DNA of 46,479 bases from Nitrospira sp. (GTDB taxonomy: Bacteria > Nitrospirota > Nitrospiria > Nitrospirales > Nitrospiraceae): contig VGXG01000018.1 of assembly GCA_016873395.1 (NCBI GenBank), forward strand, positions 1-46,479. Direction: 5' to 3'. Positions 34,992 to 43,673 of this stretch are shown here, one piece after another (position 1 is the first letter of the stretch; each line of letters begins with the position of its first letter). The translations under genes and the position numbers were made by a program. The notes beneath the pieces were generated by a model that did not search any database, was not told the DNA's origin, and worked only from the letters and a program-made list of their open reading frames with translations.

Positions 34992-35063
34992 AAAGCTGAG
35001 AAGCTGTCAGCGATCAGCTTTCAGCTCCGAAGCCGACCGCTGAGAGCTGATGGCTGAAGGCTA
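34992..35063. repeat. Heptad array after the larger bd-like gene
   Basis: In 7-base phase from 35001: AAGCTGT, CAGCGAT, CAGCTTT, CAGCTCC, GAAGCCG, ACCGCTG, AGAGCTG, ATGGCTG, AAGGCTA. The word changes from CAGCTnn to nnnGCTG, giving partly inverted arms. The last unit includes the stop codon of the bd-like gene (CTA at 35061-35063 on this strand). Confidence 0.75.
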
Positions 35064-36917
35064 TTTCCCATCCAACTTCTGCGACCCTCCCGCCATGGCC
35101 GGCACAGCCCCGGCTGGCATCTTGCCCTTCCCGCTCACCTCAGCTGATTTGCCCTTATCCCCCATCGTGGCAACCCAGAAGATGAACGAGACCAGCAGGC
35201 AAAACACAAACGTGTTCAGGGACATAAAGACCGCCGCATAGCCCAACGCCGGCGAGTAGGCGTACTGCGAGGAGTCTCGCATCACGCCGTAGACGTGCCA
35301 GTGCACCCGGGAGGATGACCGCGCATAGCCCATCAGGGTCATCAGCAGAATGACCATCACCGCGTTCATCACCAGTGCATAGCCCGCCCTCGGCGGCATG
35401 CGACCCCACACCATCTCGGTGGTCGTCTTGGCGCTGCGCAACAGCAGGGCCGTGAGCGGTGTGATCGTCAGCATCACGAACAGCACGATCAAGACCTGGG
35501 CTACCGAGAAGTAGTTGATGCGCACGATCGCCGGCACGAAATAGCCCCAGACACCCAAGATGATCACCACGATAGCCGCCAGGCCGAGCACCCCGCCCAT
35601 GACCGCCTTGGCGACTTTGGCCCAGGTGGCTGTCTCTTCCTTGCCAGCGCGCCAATAGATGACAAAGCTCATGAACGTCACCAGGATCATGAGATTGACC
35701 ACGGTCATCTTCGCCGACATCACCCCGAACACCCCGAGGAGAGGATGGTGGGTGCCGCCCATCTTCCTCGCCTCCTCCAGACTAGCCACCAGCGAGTGAG
35801 GGGTCATCCACACCCCCAGGCAGAGGAGCAGGATCACCAGCATCGCCATAATCGGCTTTCGGTACTTGGCTTCGGCCCCCTCGATACGGTGCGTAATCCC
35901 GAGCCAAAAATAATAGTTCGCGCCCAGGAACAACGCGCCGATCAGCACGGCCTGGAGGATGAACAACCAGGAGAGGAATCCGCCCATCAACGTAATCCCC
36001 ATCTGCTGGTTGTACTGGTAGATCTCCCGCATCAGCCAGTAACCGGCGAAGGGCAGCGGCAACATTCCGAAGACGCCGATGAAGTTCCCCACGTAGCCCA
36101 TCCAGTCGTAGTGATCCCGCTCCTCCGCCGTGGTCGCTGACAGATAGCGAATGCCGGCATAGGCGCCGCAGATGAAGCCACCCAGCACGACATTAGCGAT
36201 CAGGCGGTGGATGTTCACCGGCCACCAGGTCGGATTCCATGTGGCGGCCCAGGCTCGAGCCAGGGCCGAGCCTTCCGCAATCACGACCGGGCTGGCTTGG
36301 AACGTGGCCCAGGAGTTTGGGACGATCATGATGAAGAACGCGAACACGTTCAGCAGGAAGCCCAAAAACAGGTGCAGCACCTTCATGCCGCCACCCTGCA
36401 TCGCCTCCCACCCATACCAGTAGAGATACAGCGTCACCGTTTCCAGAAGGAACAAGGCGCAGTACACGACAAAAGAGGGGAAAAAGATATCCGTCAGGTA
36501 CGTCATCAGCTTGGGGTAGAAGCCGATCAGAAGGAATAGTAGAATGCCTCCGAACAGGGCGGTGGTGGCGTAGGCGGAGGTCAGCAGCTTTGTGAACTCC
36601 TTGGCCAGCTTGTCGTACCGTTTTTCGCCGCTCTTCCAGCCGACGATCTCGCAGACCCAGGCGAAAATCGGGACGCCCAGGACAAATCCGGCCAACAGGA
36701 GGTGCTGCTGCGCAACGACCCAGATAATGTTCCGGCTGCCGCCGACCTGAGGAATATCACGATACGCGACGGCCGCCGAGGCGCTCGCTGCATCCTGCGC
36801 CAGCCCCGCCAAGGGGAACCCCAACAGTGCGATCAGCAAGGACAGGCCGGCGATCAACGATCCCTGTTCGCGGAACAGGCTGGCGATCAGTCCCGGATGT
36901 CCGCCGTGGTTCTTCAT
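35061..36917 (-). CDS. Cytochrome bd-like oxidase subunit I homologue
   Basis: A 618-residue membrane protein with about 14 hydrophobic helices and an N-terminal signal-like segment. Histidines that fit the heme ligands of CydA are at H72 (VAQQHLLLAGFVLG) and H237 (NIHRLIANVVLGGF); the spacing of 165 residues is close to that in E. coli CydA (167). The usual GRQPW motif of CydA is not seen. WMTPHSLVASL and RVHWHVYG are further conserved-looking runs. No CydB gene is nearby, so oxygen reduction is not proven; it may instead be a quinone- or cytochrome-reactive heme protein. Confidence 0.8.
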   Translation of the reverse strand: MKNHGGHPGLIASLFREQGSLIAGLSLLIALLGFPLAGLAQDAASASAAVAYRDIPQVGGSRNIIWVVAQQHLLLAGFVLGVPIFAWVCEIVGWKSGEKRYDKLAKEFTKLLTSAYATTALFGGILLFLLIGFYPKLMTYLTDIFFPSFVVYCALFLLETVTLYLYWYGWEAMQGGGMKVLHLFLGFLLNVFAFFIMIVPNSWATFQASPVVIAEGSALARAWAATWNPTWWPVNIHRLIANVVLGGFICGAYAGIRYLSATTAEERDHYDWMGYVGNFIGVFGMLPLPFAGYWLMREIYQYNQQMGITLMGGFLSWLFILQAVLIGALFLGANYYFWLGITHRIEGAEAKYRKPIMAMLVILLLCLGVWMTPHSLVASLEEARKMGGTHHPLLGVFGVMSAKMTVVNLMILVTFMSFVIYWRAGKEETATWAKVAKAVMGGVLGLAAIVVIILGVWGYFVPAIVRINYFSVAQVLIVLFVMLTITPLTALLLRSAKTTTEMVWGRMPPRAGYALVMNAVMVILLMTLMGYARSSSRVHWHVYGVMRDSSQYAYSPALGYAAVFMSLNTFVFCLLVSFIFWVATMGDKGKSAEVSGKGKMPAGAVPAMAGGSQKLDGK

Positions 36918-36979
36918 GGAAATCTCCTCGTATGCCGGCCGGCGCTCGTGTTGAGAGCCTTCCGCCTCTGAGCGGCTAA

Positions 36980-37948
36980 CTACTTTGTCTGTCCCGTGGC
37001 TGCCGGCGCCTTCTCCGCTTTGACGGCTTTCGCGTCAGAGCCGGCCGGTTGGGCCTTGGGGCTCGCGGCTTCTTTTCCCGTCCCCTTGTCTTTTGCCTGA
37101 CCTTGGCCTTTGCCCTTGCCCTTTGCCTGGGCCTTGGCTTCTTCTTGCGCCTTTTCCTCCAAAGCCTGGACCGCCACCTCTGCTTGCGCGATCAGCTTCT
37201 CGGTTTTCTGCAAGACCTCGGCCGGCTTGACGGGAGGCACGACCTTGACCGCCTCTTTTTGATAGAGCTCGTGGGGATGTGGAGTCGTCACCGGCATGAA
37301 GGCCCAGAACAGCAGAACCAGTCCCACACCCGAGGCCGCAAACACGGCTAGCAGGAGGGGCTGGTCGGCCGGCACCCGCATCAAGTCCCACTGCTTGACC
37401 AGGGCCTGGTAGGACTCGTCCGATGCCCTCGCGGCGGCGGTCTGACGGCGAACAATCCATCCGAAGAGAAACAGCCAGCCGAGCACCAGCAGCAGCAGCA
37501 TGACCGCCGAGGGAACGCTCCAGAGCACGAGCTCGACGCTGATCCGCTCCGCCACCGGCAGGCCCTTGAGCAGCTCGATCTCCAGGATCTTCTCCACCAC
37601 CGCCTTGGCCCCGGCCTTGGTGCTGCTCTCGATGACATAGCCGAGCGGCAAATAGACGAGGTTGAGCAGGGCGCCTTGCCACCAGAGCGTGAGACCGAGC
37701 TGATCCGGCGGCTGCAGACGCAGCCGTTCCAGGAACACGGTCCTGGCGCTGACGCTGAGAGCCCAGATGTCGACGGGGATCGAGAGGAGCAGAAGCAACA
37801 CCAGGCCTGCCTCCTCCCAGGGATGCAGCCCGGCCGCCAGCAGGAGCAGGGCGAACACGATTTTTGCGGGAACGGCCGTCCAGAAAGCGGGCCAGGCGAC
37901 AGCCAGGCCCAGCTTGACCGACGACATGCTCGAAGGCTGATCCGTCAT
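36980..37948 (-). CDS. Membrane protein with a low-complexity Lys/Ala tail
   Basis: A 322-residue protein with about four or five hydrophobic segments in residues 10-215 and a C-terminal tail (about 245-322) rich in Lys, Ala, Glu and Gly (AKAQAKGKGKGQGQAKDKGTGK). No known domain; the N-terminal part weakly recalls YIP1-like membrane proteins. It lies between the cytochrome b gene and the larger bd-like gene and may be a structural subunit of the complex. Confidence 0.65.
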   Translation of the reverse strand: MTDQPSSMSSVKLGLAVAWPAFWTAVPAKIVFALLLLAAGLHPWEEAGLVLLLLLSIPVDIWALSVSARTVFLERLRLQPPDQLGLTLWWQGALLNLVYLPLGYVIESSTKAGAKAVVEKILEIELLKGLPVAERISVELVLWSVPSAVMLLLLVLGWLFLFGWIVRRQTAAARASDESYQALVKQWDLMRVPADQPLLLAVFAASGVGLVLLFWAFMPVTTPHPHELYQKEAVKVVPPVKPAEVLQKTEKLIAQAEVAVQALEEKAQEEAKAQAKGKGKGQGQAKDKGTGKEAASPKAQPAGSDAKAVKAEKAPAATGQTK

Positions 37949-37964
37949 ACTCTCGAACGGCGCG

Positions 37965-38027
37965 TTATGAGTTTTGAGTTCTCAGTTTTGAGTTACAAAC
38001 TCACAATTCAAAACTCAAAACTGCTAG
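37965..38027. repeat. Heptad inverted repeat before the membrane-protein gene
   Basis: From 37965: TTATGAG, TTTTGAG, TTCTCAG, TTTTGAG, TTACAAA, CTCACAA, TTCAAAA, CTCAAAA, CTGCTAG. The first four units read nnTTGAG and the last ones read CTCAAAA, so the arms are inverted and nearly perfect. The last unit carries the cytochrome b stop (CTA at 38024-38026 on this strand). Confidence 0.85.
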
Positions 38028-39118
38028 TCCAGGAATTCCCGATTAATGATCGCCGACATGGTAAAAACAAGAATGCCGATCATGACAATCAGCCAGCCCA
38101 CCAATGCGATGGGCCGCTTGAAAATATTGCGCTCGGGATTACGATCGATAAACGGCAGCGCGGCCAGCAGCAACAGGAAGGCATTCGGAATAGCGACCCC
38201 GGCCAGGAACTGCCCAAATTCCCCGGCGAAGATCTTCAAGCGCAACATTTGAAACAGAAACAGGAAGTACCACTCCGGCTCCGGATGATAATCGCCCGGG
38301 TCCGGCGTCGCCTCCTCCAGCAGCACCACCGGCTCGATAAAGGCCAGGCTGCAGATCGTGAGGAACACGGCCGCCATCGCCACCATGTCCTTCCAGACCT
38401 GTCTCGGAAAGAAATAGTCGGTCTTGGCCTTGAGCTCCTCCGAGCTCCCGCGGAACGGCCCGGCCGGACCGGCTTTTCTAAAGAAGAATAGATGCAGACC
38501 GGCCAAGCCCATGAGGGCGGCAGGCAGAATCATGACATGGATCACGAAGAACCGACTCAGTGTCATCTGGCCCGGCGTGGGTCCGCCCTTCAGAAACCTG
38601 GCGATAAAGTCGCCGACGATCGGGGTCTTGTCCATGATTTCCACGCCGACCGTGGTCGCCCAGTAGGCACGTTGGTCCCACGGGAGGAGGTACCCGGTAA
38701 AGCCGAACGCCATCACGAGGCCGAACAACGCAAGCCCGACCAACCAGATCATCTCACGCGGCTTTTTATAAGCACCCCACAGGAAGACTTGCGACATGTG
38801 CGCGAACACCATAACTACCATCGCGGAGGAGCCCCAGAAGTGGTAGCTTAGCAGGAACCAGCCGTAGTCCACCTCGTGGATGATGTACTGGGTGCTGGCG
38901 TAGGCATGGTCGGCGCTCGGCACGTAGTAGAACATCAGCAGGATGCCGGTCACGGCTTGCATGATGAAGATAAACAACAGGACCGAGCCGAACACGTAGG
39001 CCCAACGCGAGCCGCCGGGCACCGGCTCGTTGAGCATCTTGGCCTGAAGCGTCTTCAGGCCGACCCGCTCGTCGACGAAGGCGATGATCTTTTCAAGGAC
39101 GTTGGGCTGTCCGTTCAT
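38024..39118 (-). CDS. Cytochrome b of a bc/b6f-type complex
   Basis: A 364-residue fused cytochrome b. The four heme histidines are H93 and H107 (13 residues between) and H194 and H209 (14 between); the 14-residue spacing of the second pair is the b6 pattern. A quinol-site PEWY motif is present (PEPEWYFLFLFQML). The region after it corresponds to subunit IV, so b6 and IV parts are joined in one protein. The GTG/ATG region at 39118 overlaps the Rieske stop (TGATG). Confidence 0.92.
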   Translation of the reverse strand: MNGQPNVLEKIIAFVDERVGLKTLQAKMLNEPVPGGSRWAYVFGSVLLFIFIMQAVTGILLMFYYVPSADHAYASTQYIIHEVDYGWFLLSYHFWGSSAMVVMVFAHMSQVFLWGAYKKPREMIWLVGLALFGLVMAFGFTGYLLPWDQRAYWATTVGVEIMDKTPIVGDFIARFLKGGPTPGQMTLSRFFVIHVMILPAALMGLAGLHLFFFRKAGPAGPFRGSSEELKAKTDYFFPRQVWKDMVAMAAVFLTICSLAFIEPVVLLEEATPDPGDYHPEPEWYFLFLFQMLRLKIFAGEFGQFLAGVAIPNAFLLLLAALPFIDRNPERNIFKRPIALVGWLIVMIGILVFTMSAIINREFLD

Positions 39119-40053
39119 CACACGATCCGAATCTGCGCTTTGGTTCCTGCCTTGTACTCGATGTCGATGATCTCGATGTCGCCACTGGCAGCCACGCGGA
39201 TCGGGACAGGGTCCAGCGGACGAGGGGCCGGCCCGTCCAGCACTGTGCCGCTCGCGTCGTAGATGCTCAGGTGGCAGGGACAGAGGAAGATCTGCCGGCC
39301 CAGCTTGGGCACGTTCCGCCATTTGTAGCCGCACCCGAGGTGGGGGCACTTTCCCGAATAGGCCACATAGGGAACATCACGCTTGTTGGTCCAGACCACG
39401 TGCCCCGCGTGATCCTTGAAGTCCATGTCTTTTCCTTTATAGACAGCCTCGAGGACGGCGGGAGATGCCTTCAGGACCCAGACGTTCTTGTCGACCTCGG
39501 CCTCCGGCATGAAAGCCTCCTTCACCTTCTTCTTATACTTGAACTGGACGCCGACGTCCTCGGTCTTGATCCTGCTCGCGTTGCCGATCCTGAGCCATCG
39601 GTTGTCAAAGGGCGCGTACATCGGCTTCATGAGGTACCGCAGGACGGGAAAGGCCAGCGGCATGACCATGAGCGCCCCGATTGCGTGCGTGAAGTTGGTG
39701 AAGAAGGTCCGGCGCTTGACGTCACGCTCCAATTCTGGCAACGGGACCAGCACCTCGCCCGGCTCGACGTGGAGATGATCCTCCAGGTGCGCGATCTCGA
39801 CTTCCTTGGTGGTGACGTACTCGTCACGTTTCAAGAGCGGGAACCGCTCCAGGTCGCCCGAGGCGGCCCGGAGCTGCACGGTATCGTCCGTCACCGCCTG
39901 GACCTGGGCCATCGGGACCTGGCGCCCCGGCCCCCCGTTTCCCCCGACGATGATGTGGCTCACCTCGCGCGAGAGCGGATCGAGGATGACTTTGGTGACT
40001 TCGCCGACCTCCCGGTCGGTGCACCGCACTTTCGATTTGAGCTTGGGCTGCAC
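39118..40053 (-). CDS. Rieske iron-sulfur protein fused to a PRC-barrel domain
   Basis: A 311-residue protein in three parts. Residues 1-100 form a PRC-barrel-like domain (KSKVRCTDREVGEVTKVILDP). One transmembrane helix is at about 119-140. Residues about 150-300 are the Rieske domain with both cluster motifs: C236-P-H238-L-G-C241 and C258-P-C260-H261. The start is GTG at 40053 with GGAAGAG upstream. A PRC-barrel in front of Rieske is not the usual bc1 layout and could dock another subunit on the cytoplasmic side. It precedes cytochrome b, as expected. Confidence 0.9.
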   Translation of the reverse strand: MQPKLKSKVRCTDREVGEVTKVILDPLSREVSHIIVGGNGGPGRQVPMAQVQAVTDDTVQLRAASGDLERFPLLKRDEYVTTKEVEIAHLEDHLHVEPGEVLVPLPELERDVKRRTFFTNFTHAIGALMVMPLAFPVLRYLMKPMYAPFDNRWLRIGNASRIKTEDVGVQFKYKKKVKEAFMPEAEVDKNVWVLKASPAVLEAVYKGKDMDFKDHAGHVVWTNKRDVPYVAYSGKCPHLGCGYKWRNVPKLGRQIFLCPCHLSIYDASGTVLDGPAPRPLDPVPIRVAASGDIEIIDIEYKAGTKAQIRIV

Positions 40054-40069
40054 TGGCTCTTCCTTTTAA

Positions 40070-40097
40070 CTTAACTCTTCACTCTTTCCCGTTCACT
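40070..40097. repeat. Short heptad array between cytochrome c and Rieske genes
   Basis: From 40070: CTTAACT, CTTCACT, CTTTCCC, GTTCACT, in 7-base phase. The last unit contains the stop codon of the cytochrome c gene (TCA at 40093-40095 on this strand). One arm only. Confidence 0.5.
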
Positions 40098-40908
40098 TCT
40101 TTTTAATCGGCTTGGGCGTATTGACCGCCGTATTCTTCAGCGAGGAGAGAAACGCCACGAGGGCATCCACTTCTTTCTCCTCCATCAACTCTTTGTACTT
40201 ATTCGGCATCTTCTTCTTTTCGTATTCCTTCTCGAAGCCCTCAGCCATCCAGGTCTGCGGGTCCATGACCTTTTGCTTGAGTTCATCCGGCTTCATCAAA
40301 TTGCCGATGTTATCCATCTCGGGGCCCCGCTTCTTTCCCCCCTCGCCGAACAGCTTGTGGCAGTTGTAACATTCCTGCAGGTTCCACTGCTCCTTCCCCA
40401 AGGCGACGAGGTCCCCTCCGGCCGGGGCGCCGGCCGCTTTGGCCCCATCTGCCCCCGCCGGCGCCTCCGCCACCCCGCCGACGGTCTGTAGACGCGCCAT
40501 GATGGCATCGGCTTTCTCGGACAAGGCCTTGGCGCGGGCCAGCAACTCCTCTGCCTTCCCCTGCTCCGATGCCGCCCGCTTGGCCTTCAACAGCTTTTCA
40601 ATCTTCCCCTTTTCATCCTCCGGGTCATACTGGGGCAGAAACGTCGCGCCGCCGATGTAGGCGCCGGAGAGCACGGCGTAGAAGGCGACCAACGCCACGA
40701 TGGCCTTGAGCCCGCCGATCGGCTTGATCGAGGGGGCATCCAATAGGATGAAAACCGCCGCCCCCAAAATGGCGTAGCTGAAAAACATCACCTGAAACAC
40801 CGGCGGAAAGGTCAGGGCCTTGGCCACACCCACCAGGACGCCTCCTACGATGAGTCCGATGATTCCCTTTTTGATGATATTTTTGATCAAGCTCGGCTGT
40901 TCGGCCAT
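40093..40908 (-). CDS. Membrane-anchored cytochrome c
   Basis: A 271-residue protein with about three hydrophobic helices (residues 12-35, 38-55 and 65-88), a coiled-coil-like stretch (about 98-145), an Ala/Gly-rich linker and a CYNCH heme c site near residue 182. The methionine ligand is probably in KKMPNKYKELMEEKEV. ATG 40908 with GAGGT upstream. It lies just before the Rieske and cytochrome b genes and may take the place of cytochrome c1. Confidence 0.87.
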   Translation of the reverse strand: MAEQPSLIKNIIKKGIIGLIVGGVLVGVAKALTFPPVFQVMFFSYAILGAAVFILLDAPSIKPIGGLKAIVALVAFYAVLSGAYIGGATFLPQYDPEDEKGKIEKLLKAKRAASEQGKAEELLARAKALSEKADAIMARLQTVGGVAEAPAGADGAKAAGAPAGGDLVALGKEQWNLQECYNCHKLFGEGGKKRGPEMDNIGNLMKPDELKQKVMDPQTWMAEGFEKEYEKKKMPNKYKELMEEKEVDALVAFLSSLKNTAVNTPKPIKKK

Positions 40909-40920
40909 ATGTACCTCAAT

Positions 40921-41045
40921 GATGAATGCAGAATGCTAAAGGTCGTCGGTCATCAGTTGTCAGTTCTGGAAAATTCAGAAACTGAGAACTGTAAACTGAG
41001 AACTGTTCACTCAAAGTCGTGCCGCGTTCACCGTTCGGTTACTCT
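40921..41045. repeat. Longest heptad array, between the smaller bd-like and cytochrome c genes
   Basis: Units in 7-base phase include GATGAAT, GCAGAAT, GTCATCA, GTTGTCA, GTTCTGG, then (from 40980) AACTGAG, AACTGTA, AACTGAG, AACTGTT, CACTCAA and, near the end, GTTCACC and GTTCGGT. The TTGTCAG/TCAGTTC words and the CTGAGAACTG words are complementary, so two arms can pair. The last unit contains the stop of the bd-like gene (TTA at 41039-41041 on this strand). Confidence 0.8.
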
Positions 41046-42757
41046 GCCCCGGCCGGAATCGGCTTGGCCTCCGGCGCATGGGCCTTGCCCTCGGATACCC
41101 GCAGGGTCACCACGATCGCAAAGCTCACGATGATGTAGAACGCCAGCGTGATGGCCGTGATCCACCAGGCCGAATACGACAGCGTAGGCGTAAACGATTC
41201 GGCGGTGAAATCGGGCATCAGGTTATAGGTGTGGAAATACTTCCGCAGCAGCGACCGGACCGCCCCCATAAGGCCCATCGTCCAGATCGCGCTGAAGGCC
41301 AGAAAGATCAGCACAAACTGGGAGACAAAGTCGATCTTCCCCCAGACGATCGTCCCCTGCCGGATGGCGCGGTTGTAAAGGATGTAGTTCACAACCGTCA
41401 CAAAGACCAGCGTAAACGCCGCGCTGTTCTTGGCCGGCATCAGGGCCAGGAAACCCCAGTCGGACGGCAGCTCCAGATGCTCGGTAGCCAACGCTTGGGT
41501 CGCGACGAACCCGTGCGGCGTCATCCAGATCGCGTTTCCGACCACGACCATCAAGAACCCGACCTTGATGAAGGTACGGGATGAGACGGTGATGCGGCCG
41601 AGCGGCGGAATGACCTTGCCCAGAATCACAGGGGCCAGCACCAGCGGCAAAAGAACCCCCAGCGATGTGGGATCGGGAACCGGGAAGATCGTCCAAGCAT
41701 AAGTCATGACGAAGGGCAGGGCGATCATCACCAGCATGGTCAGGGCCGACATGCGGACCCGCTCAACCCCTTCTATACGCTTCATGCTGAGCCAGATGTA
41801 ATAGTTGCTGGCCAGGAAGATCAGCCCAACCATGGCCCCTTGCATCTCAAAGAACATCGAGAGCTGGTCCGCCATCATGTAGGGACAGATCGACGCGTCG
41901 TAGTCGCAGAGCTCGTAGGCCAGGAGATAGCCCATGAAGGGGAGGAAGAGCAGCGCGCCCACGCCGATGAGGTTGCCGACGAACCCCATCCAGTCGTAGT
42001 AGGACCGCTCGTTGTCGTTCTTGGCCCCCATGTACATGTAGGCGGCGATCAGGCCGGTGATGAACCCACCGAACGTGACGTTCCCCACCAGCCGATGCAG
42101 GTTCATCGGCATCCAACTATAGTTGAACACCTTCTCCCAGAGCGACGCAGTCTGGATAAAATCAACGAGCGAAATGCCTTCGACTGCCTTGGAAGGTGTG
42201 TTCATAAATGAGGTCGGCCCGTCGATGACGAACAGCGTGATGGTGCCGATCAGGTTCAGCAGGACTCCCAGCGCAATGTGGCGCCCTTTCTTCTCCCCCT
42301 TCCAGGAGTCCCAGGTGTAGAAGTAGAGGTAGAGGACGATGGTCTCCCCGATGAACAGGAGCGGGTAGATCACCGCGAAGATGAGGAAGAAGTGATTGAT
42401 CAGCCAGGTGGTGAATTGCGCGTAGGTGGCCAGCAGGACGAAGATGAACAATCCGCCGGTCAAGGCAGTCATGCTGTAGAGGATGACGGTGACCTTCATG
42501 ACCTCCTTGGCCAGCCGGTCATAACGGGGGTCCTGCTTCCGGTAGCCCAGCCATTCCGAGATGACGACAAAAATCGGAGCCCCCAGGATGAACGCGGCGA
42601 ACAGAATGTGGAGTTGGGCGACAATCCACACGGCCATCCTGTTGCCGGTATAGGGGAACTCCGTAGCAGGCGGGTTCGGAACCTGGGCATAGGCCGCCGT
42701 GCCGCACAGGGCCATGAGGCCAAGCAGTACCAGGAGACTTCGCTGCCATGTTTTCAT
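41039..42757 (-). CDS. Cytochrome bd-like oxidase subunit I homologue, second copy
   Basis: A 572-residue membrane protein with a signal peptide (cut near AYAQ) and about 14 hydrophobic helices. It is a paralogue of the 618-residue protein: both have an early His (H50, IVAQLHILFAAF), NLHRLVGNVTFGGF (H221; spacing 171), SNYYIWLSMKRIEGVE and WMTPHGFVATQ. The copies lack each other's end regions, so they have different roles. No CydB or GRQPW motif. It is coupled to the cytochrome c lipoprotein upstream and a cytochrome c downstream. Confidence 0.8.
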   Translation of the reverse strand: MKTWQRSLLVLLGLMALCGTAAYAQVPNPPATEFPYTGNRMAVWIVAQLHILFAAFILGAPIFVVISEWLGYRKQDPRYDRLAKEVMKVTVILYSMTALTGGLFIFVLLATYAQFTTWLINHFFLIFAVIYPLLFIGETIVLYLYFYTWDSWKGEKKGRHIALGVLLNLIGTITLFVIDGPTSFMNTPSKAVEGISLVDFIQTASLWEKVFNYSWMPMNLHRLVGNVTFGGFITGLIAAYMYMGAKNDNERSYYDWMGFVGNLIGVGALLFLPFMGYLLAYELCDYDASICPYMMADQLSMFFEMQGAMVGLIFLASNYYIWLSMKRIEGVERVRMSALTMLVMIALPFVMTYAWTIFPVPDPTSLGVLLPLVLAPVILGKVIPPLGRITVSSRTFIKVGFLMVVVGNAIWMTPHGFVATQALATEHLELPSDWGFLALMPAKNSAAFTLVFVTVVNYILYNRAIRQGTIVWGKIDFVSQFVLIFLAFSAIWTMGLMGAVRSLLRKYFHTYNLMPDFTAESFTPTLSYSAWWITAITLAFYIIVSFAIVVTLRVSEGKAHAPEAKPIPAGAE

Positions 42758-42793
42758 GTTGTCTCGCCGCCCCTCCTCCGGAATCCGAATGAC

Positions 42794-43420
42794 CTACTTC
42801 TTGCTGCCGCCAGCCGGAGCCTTCGGCGCACCGCCCGCAGGCGTTCCGCCAGCCGGCGCCGCAGGAGCGGTCGCTCCATCCTTAGCCCCCTCAGCCGGCG
42901 CTGCCGGCGCGGCTCCAGCCGCGGCCGAAGCCGCGCTGCCAACCGGCACCCAGGCATTCTTGGCAACATCCCACTCCTGCCCCTTGAGCCCGAAGGTACG
43001 CTCATAGGCCATCACCTTCCACCGGTCTTCTTCAGGAAGCTTGCTCTTCCAGGGTTTCATCTTGGTGTTGGGCACGCCTTCTGAGATCCGCCAGAACCAG
43101 ACCGAGTCCGAGTAGAGCTTCATCCGCTCGGTCACGCGGAAGTCGCGGGCCCCGGCCTTGACCGGCTTTCCGTCCTTGCCGTGACAGCTGGCACAGTTGA
43201 CATCAATATTTTTGGCGCCGATGAAAATCTGACGGCCTTCCTCGATAATCTTCTCGTCCGCCCACCAACCGGCCGGCATGTGCTTGTCCGCATACTCAGC
43301 CGGCGGAGGCGGCGGCGCCACGATCGGCCCTTCACCCCCCTCACCGCAACCAGCGATCGTCAGACCGACGCCTGCTACCCCGACAAAGAAGGCTGCTTTC
43401 ATCCAATCCATGCGCTTCAT
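42794..43420 (-). CDS. Cytochrome c lipoprotein
   Basis: A 208-residue lipoprotein (lipobox IAGC) with a single heme site CASCH at residues 76-80 and SVWFWRISEGVPNTKMKPWKSKLPEEDRWKVMAYE, which carries the methionine ligand. The C-terminal third is a low-complexity Ala/Pro/Gly-rich tail. First gene of the respiratory cluster. ATG 43420 has GGGGGAG upstream. It may be the entry point for electrons from a soluble cytochrome. Confidence 0.9.
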   Translation of the reverse strand: MKRMDWMKAAFFVGVAGVGLTIAGCGEGGEGPIVAPPPPPAEYADKHMPAGWWADEKIIEEGRQIFIGAKNIDVNCASCHGKDGKPVKAGARDFRVTERMKLYSDSVWFWRISEGVPNTKMKPWKSKLPEEDRWKVMAYERTFGLKGQEWDVAKNAWVPVGSAASAAAGAAPAAPAEGAKDGATAPAAPAGGTPAGGAPKAPAGGSKK

Positions 43421-43535
43421 AATGATCTCCCCCGCTCCTTTCTTTTTCCTAAACTATCTTCCTAGACCGAACCTGATTGCCCTGTCATAACGTCGTCACC
43501 GCTCAGCTTCGCATTCACGATCCATCCTTTATGAA

Positions 43536-43583
43536 AACAAATAAAGACGCTTTTGCTCAGGCTTTTTGACCTGAGCAAAAGCG
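43536..43583 (-). terminator. Intrinsic terminator
   Basis: On the minus strand, CGCTTTTGCTCAGG (43583-43570) and CCTGAGCAAAAGCG (43561-43548) form a perfect 14-base-pair stem with an 8-base loop, followed by the T-rich TTTATTTGTTTT. It ends the transcript of the gene at 43674-44216 and separates it from the respiratory cluster. Confidence 0.85.
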
Positions 43584-43673
43584 CCATCGCCCAGACCACC
43601 AGGGTTTTCTGCGGCCTGCCTCGATTCGACACAGAACCGGACAATCCGAGAACCCAGACACCTTTCAAGAGCG

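Noticed and set aside
35061-42757. Calling the two bd-like proteins a true cytochrome bd oxidase
   Set aside because: CydA-type histidines are there, but GRQPW and a CydB gene are missing, so the name 'bd-like' is kept.
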